NCBI GenBank assembly: GCA_009779595.1
Contig: WRDZ01000004.1
Coordinates: 1-18,293, forward strand
DNA from: Alphaproteobacteria bacterium
Lineage (GTDB): Bacteria; Pseudomonadota; Alphaproteobacteria; WRDZ01
Length of the DNA stretch: 18,293 bases
Direction of reading: 5' to 3'
Made by a program: the position numbers and the translations under genes. Below the pieces are notes generated by a model. The model had not been told where the DNA came from. It did not search any database and saw nothing but the letters and a program-made list of their open reading frames with translations. Positions 13,584-18,293 of this stretch are shown here, piece after piece. Position 1 is the stretch's first letter; every line of letters starts with the position of its first letter.

Positions 13584-15281
13584 CTATTTCTTAATCAAAG
13601 TGGTGTATTCGTCCTCGAAATGCTTAAGCGTGGACACGACCGGGTTGGGGGCGGTCTGCCCCAGCCCGCACAGGCTGGCCTTCTTCATGGCGAACGCAAG
13701 GTCTTTCAGCTTCTGCAGGTCGGCTATTTCGCCTTTGCCTTTGGATATCTTTTCCAGAGTCTTCAGCATCTGGTATCCGCCGATGCGGCACGGAGAGCAC
13801 TTGCCGCAGCTTTCGTCCACCGTGAAGTCCAGGTAGAACTTGGCGATATTGACCATGCTGTCGGTGCTGTCCATTATTATCAGCCCGCCGCTGCCCATCA
13901 TCGAGCCCATTTCGTTCAGGCTTTCGTAGGTTATGGGGGCGTCGAACTGGCTTGCGGGTATGACTCCGCCGCTAGGGCCTCCGGTCTGCACGGCTTTCAC
14001 CGGGTTGCCGGTGTCCGTGCCGCCGCCGATTTCCTCGACGACTTCGCGCAGGGTCATGCCCATTGGTACCTCGACCAAGCCGCCGTGCTTGGCGTGGCCG
14101 GTCAGCGCGAACACCTTGGTGCCCCTGGACTTTTCATCGCCGATTTTATTGTACCAGTCCGCGCCCTGCCGCATGATAATCGGTATGGCGGCCAGGGTTT
14201 CCACGTTGTTTATGCAGGACGGCCTGCCCCACATGCCTTTTTGTGTCGGGTACGGCGGCCGCATATGCGGAGAGCCGCGCTTGCCCTCAATCGAAGCCAT
14301 AAGAGCGGTTTCTTCGCCGCACACGAACGCGCCGGCGCCATAGCGGACTTCTATCATGAAGTCCCAGCCGCTGCCGAAGATGTTCCTGCCCAGTATGCCG
14401 TGCTTCTTGCACTGCCTTAGGGCGGTTTCAAGGCGCTGTATGGCAAGCGGGTATTCCGCGCGGATGTAAATCCAGCCGGTTGTGGCGCCGATGGCATAGG
14501 CGGCCAGCATCATGCCTTCGATGACCTGATGGGGGCCTCCGCCCATGATGCACGAATCCATGTACGCGCCGGGGTCGCCTTCGTCGGCGTTGCATATGAT
14601 GAACTTTTCGCCTTCGACCAGGGGGGCTTTTGCCGCGAATTCCCACTTCAGTCCGGTGGGGAATCCGCCGCCGCCGCGGCCGCGCAGTCCGCTGCGCTTG
14701 ATTTCTTCGACGACGTCCTTGGGTTTCATTTTGAACAGGGCTTTTTTAAGCGCGTCATAGCCTTCGTTGGCAAGGTATTCGCCCAGGTTTTCGGGGTCGG
14801 CGTGCCCCATGTCCCTAAGGACAATCTTGTGCTGCCTGGTGAAGAAAGGCAGGTCCAGGCACAGCTCGTTGTCTTTGAGGAACTGCGAGGTCGTGAATTC
14901 GCCCTTGCGGCCGCCCTCAATCCATTTAAGCAGGGGAATCACGTGCTCGGCCGCGATAATCCTTGCCAGCATGTCGCCCACAAGCTTGTACATGGCCGGC
15001 TTGACCCCGTCGGCTTCTATGCGCACCAGCGGTCCCTTGCCGCACAATCCCATGCAGCCGGTGGGCACCATGCGTATCTTTTCCATGGCCCCGTGCGAGT
15101 TTATAACCTCGGTCAACGACCTTATCACATCGCTTGACCCGCCCGAATGGCAGCCTATGGCGTCGCAGGTGTACAGCCTTATAAGATAGTGCCTGTTCTT
15201 GTGGTCTTCGCACAGCTTGTCCAGCGCAGCCATCTGCTTCTGGGCCAGTTCTTTCAGTTTGTCGTTCTTGCCGTCAGCCAT
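13584..15281 (-). CDS. hydB: NAD-linked hydrogenase subunit HydB (NuoF-like)
   Basis: HydB passes electrons between NAD(H) and HydA. The 565 residues comprise an N-terminal thioredoxin-like [2Fe-2S] domain (C39, C44, C76, C80), the NuoF-type FMN/NADH-binding core with GLRGRGGGGFPTGLKW (198-213) and the NADEGDPGAY segment, and the [4Fe-4S] domain SCGKCSPCRIGG (C492, C495, C498) with C538. It ends 27 residues after C538, so it has no room for the C-terminal two-cluster ferredoxin domain of the longer HydB subunits in classical electron-bifurcating enzymes. The ATG at 15281 follows the hydC stop by one base, with AGGTGA upstream; hydA starts 11 bases after its stop. Confidence 0.96.
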   Translation of the reverse strand: MADGKNDKLKELAQKQMAALDKLCEDHKNRHYLIRLYTCDAIGCHSGGSSDVIRSLTEVINSHGAMEKIRMVPTGCMGLCGKGPLVRIEADGVKPAMYKLVGDMLARIIAAEHVIPLLKWIEGGRKGEFTTSQFLKDNELCLDLPFFTRQHKIVLRDMGHADPENLGEYLANEGYDALKKALFKMKPKDVVEEIKRSGLRGRGGGGFPTGLKWEFAAKAPLVEGEKFIICNADEGDPGAYMDSCIMGGGPHQVIEGMMLAAYAIGATTGWIYIRAEYPLAIQRLETALRQCKKHGILGRNIFGSGWDFMIEVRYGAGAFVCGEETALMASIEGKRGSPHMRPPYPTQKGMWGRPSCINNVETLAAIPIIMRQGADWYNKIGDEKSRGTKVFALTGHAKHGGLVEVPMGMTLREVVEEIGGGTDTGNPVKAVQTGGPSGGVIPASQFDAPITYESLNEMGSMMGSGGLIIMDSTDSMVNIAKFYLDFTVDESCGKCSPCRIGGYQMLKTLEKISKGKGEIADLQKLKDLAFAMKKASLCGLGQTAPNPVVSTLKHFEDEYTTLIKK

Positions 15282-15282
15282 G

Positions 15283-15780
15283 TCAGCTCACCTTATCTTT
15301 CATCTTGTCTTTCATCTTTGCCTTCCACTCTTTGACAATCGTGGCACATTCGGGCGGCTTGACCTTGCCATAGGTCTTGCCGTTCACGACCACGGCCGGA
15401 GCCAGCCCGCAGCACCCGATGCAGCGCACCGCCTGCAGGTGGAACATGCCGTCTTCCGTGCTTGTGCCGCACGCGATGCTTAGGTCCTTTTCGAACGCGG
15501 CGATAAGCCCGGGCGAGCCCTTGATATGGCATGCGGTGCCGTCGCATATGGATATGACCACGTCGCCGGGCTTCTCAAGCTTGAAATAGCTGTAGAACGA
15601 AACCACCTCATAGATTCGCGCCAGCGGTACGTCCATTTCTTCGGCGATTATGCGCGCCGCGTCCCATGGCACAAACCCCAGAGCCCCCTGCACCTCGTGC
15701 AAGGCCATGACCAGCGAACCGCGCTGTTTCGCCCATTTTTTCGCTGCCGTGCGAACTTGGTCTTCCTGTTCTTTTTCCAT
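15283..15780 (-). CDS. hydC: NAD-linked hydrogenase subunit HydC (NuoE-like)
   Basis: HydC is the small thioredoxin-like [2Fe-2S] subunit that pairs with HydB, as NuoE does with NuoF in complex I. It has an N-terminal helical part (with EVQGALGFVP and YEVVSFYSYF) and then the cluster ligands in CDGTAC (Cx4C) and CIGCC (Cx3C): C79, C84, C120 and C124, counted from the chosen start. A TTG two codons upstream (15786) is an alternative start, but ATG at 15780 has GGTGA six bases before it, giving 165 residues. The C-terminus is a charged KMKDKMKDK tail. It is the first gene of the hydC-hydB-hydA-TM2 operon and overlaps nothing. Confidence 0.95.
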   Translation of the reverse strand: MEKEQEDQVRTAAKKWAKQRGSLVMALHEVQGALGFVPWDAARIIAEEMDVPLARIYEVVSFYSYFKLEKPGDVVISICDGTACHIKGSPGLIAAFEKDLSIACGTSTEDGMFHLQAVRCIGCCGLAPAVVVNGKTYGKVKPPECATIVKEWKAKMKDKMKDKVS

Positions 15781-15823
15781 TGTCAATCACCGCTTTGCTG
15801 TAAAAATTTTAAAAACCTTATCA

Positions 15824-15853
15824 ATCATATTCACAATATATTATGTTTGTAAA
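15824..15853 (-). promoter_or_regulatory. Candidate hydCBA promoter in an AT-rich island
   Basis: On the minus strand, TTTACA (15848-15853), 18 bases, then TATGAT (15824-15829) gives a start near 15817 and a leader of about 37 bases with GGTGA. A second -10-like TATAAT lies further upstream (15895-15900) with a poor -35. The odd palindrome TATGAATCATA (15855-15865), just upstream, has a GANTC site at its centre. The region 15790-15915 is strikingly AT-rich for this genome. Confidence 0.4.
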
Positions 15854-15918
15854 GTATGAATCATAAGTAAACGTGAAATAGGCAAAGCGACTAAATTATA
15901 GTATAGTTTTTGTTACGG

Positions 15919-15972
15919 GGTTCAGGCGGCAGGCGCGAACGCCCGGGCGGGACGCGCCAGTCCGGCAGAACC
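15919..15972 (-). repeat. GC-rich palindromic intergenic repeat, copy C
   Basis: An imperfect palindrome: GGTTC (15919-15923) pairs with GAACC (15968-15972), GGCGCG (15932-15937) with CGCGCC (15953-15958), and CGCCCGGGCG lies in the centre. Read on the minus strand, its GCGCGTCCCGCCCGGGC segment resembles GCGCAGTCCGCCCGGGC of the copy at 2415-2491 (also read on the minus strand). It ends two bases before the rnhB -35 box. Confidence 0.55.
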
Positions 15973-15974
15973 TG

Positions 15975-16002
15975 TTGCAAAAATTTCCGCTTTTGTTATA
16001 AT
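15975..16002 (+). promoter_or_regulatory. rnhB promoter with start at the ATG
   Basis: TTGCAA (15975-15980), 16 bases, then TATAAT (15997-16002), with TGT before it as an extended -10. Six bases (ACCACC) follow, then the ATG at 16009. The predicted start is 16009 itself, so the mRNA would be leaderless. No Shine-Dalgarno sequence is present. Confidence 0.75.
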
Positions 16003-16008
16003 ACCACC

Positions 16009-16617
16009 ATGCCCGACTTTTCGCACGAACAGCATATCATAAGCCTTCACGGAGCGCGCCTTGTCGCGGGCGTGGACGAGGTGGGCCGCGGCCCCTTGGC
16101 CGGGCCGGTAGTGGCGTGCGCCCTGGCGTTCCCCGGGCTTATAATCAGCGACGGGCTGCGCGACATGATAAAGGATTCCAAAGCTCTGAACATAAGGAAC
16201 CGTGAAAAGGCTTACAAGCTGATAATCGAATCCGGCGCGGTTTTCGCGCTGGCGGCGTGTTCGGCGCAAGTAATCGACGACATCAACATACTGCGGGCTA
16301 CGATGCGCGCCATGACCGCGGCCGCGGGCAAAATCGACGCGGACTGGTTCCTTATCGACGGCAACCGCGCGCCCCCGTCGCTGAAACCGCGCGCCGCGGC
16401 CGTGGTCAAGGGGGACCGGCAAAGCCTGTCCATAGCGGCGGCCTCTATCGTGGCCAAGGTCACGCGCGACCGCCTGATGGGCCGGCTGGCCGCGCTTTAC
16501 CCGTTTTACGGCTGGGACAGGAACGCGGGGTATGGCACGGGGGCGCACCTGAGCGCCATTGAAAAGCACGGGATAACCGCGCACCACAGGAAAACTTTTC
16601 GCCCGTTAACCAAATAG
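16009..16617 (+). CDS. rnhB: Ribonuclease HII
   Basis: RNase HII removes ribonucleotides from DNA and RNA from RNA-DNA hybrids. The 202-residue protein matches family length. The metal-binding acidic residues are visible: D23 and E24 in GVDEVGRGPLAGP, D117 in LIDGNRAP and D136 in VVKGDRQSLSIAAASIVAKVTRD. The C-terminal NAGYGTGAHLSAIEKHGITAHHRKTF segment is also typical. The reading frame is open further upstream to 15910, but that part runs through the repeat and promoter; ATG at 16009 fits homologues. The ccrM gene starts 27 bases after its stop, so the two are probably cotranscribed. Confidence 0.96.
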   Translation: MPDFSHEQHIISLHGARLVAGVDEVGRGPLAGPVVACALAFPGLIISDGLRDMIKDSKALNIRNREKAYKLIIESGAVFALAACSAQVIDDINILRATMRAMTAAAGKIDADWFLIDGNRAPPSLKPRAAAVVKGDRQSLSIAAASIVAKVTRDRLMGRLAALYPFYGWDRNAGYGTGAHLSAIEKHGITAHHRKTFRPLTK

Positions 16618-16644
16618 TCACTTATTGGCCATAAACTGGAGGGT

Positions 16645-17748
16645 ATGAGTGACGAATCGGCGAAAAACGTTATAATCAACGGCGACTGCGTGGACGTGAT
16701 GAACCAGCTGCCGGCCAAGTCCGTGGACCTGATTTTCGCGGACCCCCCGTACAACCTGCAGCTGCAGGGAGAGCTTATACGCCCCGACAACTCGCTGGTC
16801 AACGGCGTCAAGGAAGGCTGGGACAAGTTCCATGATTTCAAGGAATACGACCGGTTCACATCGGGCTGGCTGAAGGCGGCCCAGCGCGTGCTGAAGGACA
16901 CGGGCACGCTGTGGGTGATAGGCAGCTACCACAACATATACCGCATCGGCAAGATGCTGCAGGACATGGGCTTTTGGATACTGAACGACATCGTGTGGGC
17001 AAAAAGCAACCCCATGCCCAACTTCCGCGGCACGCGGTTCACGAACGCGCACGAAACCATGATATGGTGTTCGAAGGCTCCGAAATCCAGATACACCTTC
17101 AATTACGAGGCCATGAAATCCCTTAACGACGGCACGCAGATGCGCAGCGACTGGAACCTTCCCATATGCACCGGGGCCGAGCGCCTGAAGAACGACGACG
17201 GCGGCAAGTTCCACCCGACCCAGAAGCCCGAATCTCTGCTGTACCGTGTCATACTTTCCAGCTCGAAACCCGGGGACGTTGTGCTGGACCCGTTCTTCGG
17301 GACAGGGACTACGGGCGCGGTGGCCAAGAAGCTTGGCCGCTTTTACGTAGGAATCGAAAAGGACACGTCGTACATCGCGGGCGCGCGCGCCAGGCTTTCC
17401 AATGTGGAAATGGTGGAAAACCGGGCTGCATTGGACGTGGTGCAAAAGGCCGAGCCGCGAATCCCGTTCGGCAGCGTCCTTGAGCGCGGACTGCTTGCCC
17501 CGGGGGAAATCCTGTTCGACTCGCGCCGCAAGTTCGCGGCCACGGTAAGGGCGGACGGCACTTTGATAACGGCCGAGCACAAGGGCTCCATCCACCAGGT
17601 CGGAGCCATGGTGCAGGGCATGCCCGCGTGCAACGGGTGGACGTTCTGGCACTATCAGCGCCGCAAGCAGCTTATCCCCATAGACATGCTGCGCCAGCGC
17701 ATACGCGCGGACATGGAAACAGCGGTGAAGAAGCCCAGGGCCGGGTGA
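16645..17748 (+). CDS. ccrM: CcrM-type adenine-N6 DNA methyltransferase (GANTC)
   Basis: CcrM methylates adenine in GANTC after replication and is a cell-cycle regulator in alphaproteobacteria. The 367-residue beta-class enzyme has the catalytic motif DPPY (33-36), then the AdoMet motif DPFFGTGTTG (215-224). Its C-terminal domain of about 95 residues (from RIPFGSVLERGLL at 272 through GSIHQVGAMVQG to CNGWTFWHY) is specific to the CcrM group and helps DNA recognition, so the call is stronger than a generic methyltransferase. The start has GGAGGG, but only 1-2 bases away, which is unusually tight; no other start fits. A GAATC site lies at 16654-16658 within the first codons. No restriction partner is seen, so it is a solitary enzyme. 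Confidence 0.96.
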   Translation: MSDESAKNVIINGDCVDVMNQLPAKSVDLIFADPPYNLQLQGELIRPDNSLVNGVKEGWDKFHDFKEYDRFTSGWLKAAQRVLKDTGTLWVIGSYHNIYRIGKMLQDMGFWILNDIVWAKSNPMPNFRGTRFTNAHETMIWCSKAPKSRYTFNYEAMKSLNDGTQMRSDWNLPICTGAERLKNDDGGKFHPTQKPESLLYRVILSSSKPGDVVLDPFFGTGTTGAVAKKLGRFYVGIEKDTSYIAGARARLSNVEMVENRAALDVVQKAEPRIPFGSVLERGLLAPGEILFDSRRKFAATVRADGTLITAEHKGSIHQVGAMVQGMPACNGWTFWHYQRRKQLIPIDMLRQRIRADMETAVKKPRAG

Positions 17749-17814
17749 TTCGGAAATCTTAAAGCACGAAAAGGCGCCCTTGACTCCGTTGATATGACAG
17801 GGGTAAAAAAAACC

Positions 17815-17843
17815 TTGACATCGGGGTAAGTTTAAATTAAGGT
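17815..17843 (+). promoter_or_regulatory. Candidate greA promoter
   Basis: TTGACA (17815-17820), 17 bases, then TAAGGT (17838-17843). The -35 is perfect and the -10 is weak (TAxxxT kept). The predicted start is near 17850, giving a leader of about 53 bases. GANTC sites occur upstream at 17747-17751 and 17782-17786. Confidence 0.4.
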
Positions 17844-17851
17844 TATAGTTC

Positions 17852-17879
17852 CTGCGCTATGGCAGAGGTTTTTTGTTTT
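17852..17879 (+). terminator. Terminator-like hairpin in the greA leader
   Basis: CTGC (17852-17855) pairs with GCAG (17862-17865) around a six-base loop, followed within three bases by TTTTTTGTTTT (17869-17879). The stem is short. It lies after the ccrM stop and just before the greA Shine-Dalgarno sequence (GGAG, 17891-17894), so it may end ccrM transcripts, attenuate greA, or both. Confidence 0.45.
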
Positions 17880-17902
17880 ACCGGAATTAAGGAGAGAAGA
17901 AA

Positions 17903-18293
17903 ATGACTACCGAGGAAACAATTTTCCCGATGACGGCCGAAGGTTATAAAAAGCTGGAAGAAAGGCTTAAAGACCTTAAGACCGTGCAGCGGCCCGCCAT
18001 AATAGCGGCCATAGAAGCGGCGCGTTCGCTGGGCGACCTGTCGGAAAACGCCGAGTACAACGCCGCGCGCGAACAGCAGAGCTTTATCGAAGGCCACATA
18101 AAAGAGCTTGAGGACGCGTACAGCCGCGCCAAGGTCATGCCGTCCCCGACGGACAGCGAAAAGGTGCTGTTCGGCTCGCAGGTCACCCTGCTGGACGAGC
18201 AGGCCAAAAAGAAAATCTCTTACCGTATCGTGGGCCATCACGAAGCCGATTTGGAAAACGGATTCATATCTTTCGCGTCGCCACTGGGCAAAT
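17903..18293 (+). CDS. greA: Transcript cleavage factor GreA, 3' end outside window
   Basis: GreA enters the secondary channel of RNA polymerase and stimulates cleavage of backtracked RNA. The 130 visible residues of a usual ~158 include the N-terminal coiled coil with the conserved acidic tip LGDLSENAEYNAAREQQ (D44 and E47 are the residues that reach the active site), and the start of the C-terminal FKBP-like domain (VLFGSQVTLLDEQ onward). The ATG at 17903 has AAGGAG with 8-base spacing. It lies in the same direction as ccrM, 154 bases downstream, with its own candidate promoter. Confidence 0.96.
   Translation, partial: MTTEETIFPMTAEGYKKLEERLKDLKTVQRPAIIAAIEAARSLGDLSENAEYNAAREQQSFIEGHIKELEDAYSRAKVMPSPTDSEKVLFGSQVTLLDEQAKKKISYRIVGHHEADLENGFISFASPLGK

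Noticed and set aside
13515..14420. 301-codon open frame opposite hydB
   Set aside because: hydB is intact on the minus strand; the antisense product has no recognisable domain and no ribosome site.
15910..16008. N-terminal extension of RNase HII from 15910
   Set aside because: The extra codons translate the palindromic repeat and promoter; family members start at the ATG at 16009.
16606..16611. CtrA-type site (TTAA-N7-TTAA) upstream of ccrM
   Set aside because: Only one TTAA half is present; the second half is missing at the right distance.
16606..16645. ccrM as a fifth leaderless gene, from the TAAACT box 7 bases before GTATG
   Set aside because: No -35 box lies at acceptable spacing, and GGAGGG sits before the ATG. 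Cotranscription with rnhB is more likely.
17766..17812. Terminator directly after ccrM around GGCGCC
   Set aside because: GGCGCC is a 6-base palindrome without loop or following T-run, so it does not meet the terminator pattern.

Overview
The window reads as a chromosomal segment of an anaerobic, probably gut- or sediment-associated alphaproteobacterium. Three things point there: a full-length CcrM-type adenine methyltransferase with its C-terminal domain, a small protein that matches the C-terminal DNA-binding end of alphaproteobacterial NtrX, and back-to-back rph and grpE genes. GC content is high (most coding lines are near 60%). A complete [FeFe]-hydrogenase gene set shows that hydrogen metabolism is possible. 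I cannot name the species from sequence alone.

Layout. 1-815 (minus strand): a secreted PAP2-family phosphatase cut by the window edge, then a terminator, then a cold-shock protein with a long structured leader. 1030-5187 (plus): the hydrogenase maturation cluster hydG, a DUF805 membrane protein, hydE, hydF. 5147-7361 (minus): grpE-argS, with argS overlapping the end of hydF. 7438-8133 (plus): rph. 8147-9235 (minus): rmuC, interrupted by an in-frame amber codon. 9346-9633 (plus): a stand-alone Fis/NtrX-type helix-turn-helix protein. 9797-10078 (minus): a small single-pass membrane protein. 10095-10997 (plus): rluD. 10994-15780 (minus): the hydrogenase structural operon hydC-hydB-hydA, followed by a protein with two TM2 domains. 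16009-17748 (plus): rnhB and ccrM. 17903-18293 (plus): the start of greA.

How the genes work together. HydE, HydF and HydG build the 2Fe subcluster of the H-cluster, and HydA carries that cluster. HydB (NuoF-like, FMN and NAD site) and HydC (NuoE-like) link HydA to NAD(H). HydB stops right after the NuoF core and lacks the C-terminal ferredoxin domain of classical bifurcating enzymes, so a simple NADH-linked enzyme is plausible. Each hydrogenase locus also carries an unexplained small membrane protein (DUF805 in one, double TM2 in the other).

Three patterns stand out beyond the genes. First, four genes (hydG, rmuC, rluD, rnhB) have a good -35/-10 promoter whose predicted transcription start falls 0-2 bases before the ATG, with no Shine-Dalgarno sequence, which suggests leaderless mRNAs. 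Second, three intergenic regions carry related GC-rich palindromic repeats. Third, the hydG promoter has a dyad exactly between its -35 and -10 boxes that could be an operator. No gene-free stretch exceeds 300 bases. I saw no tRNA, rRNA, CRISPR array or insertion sequence.
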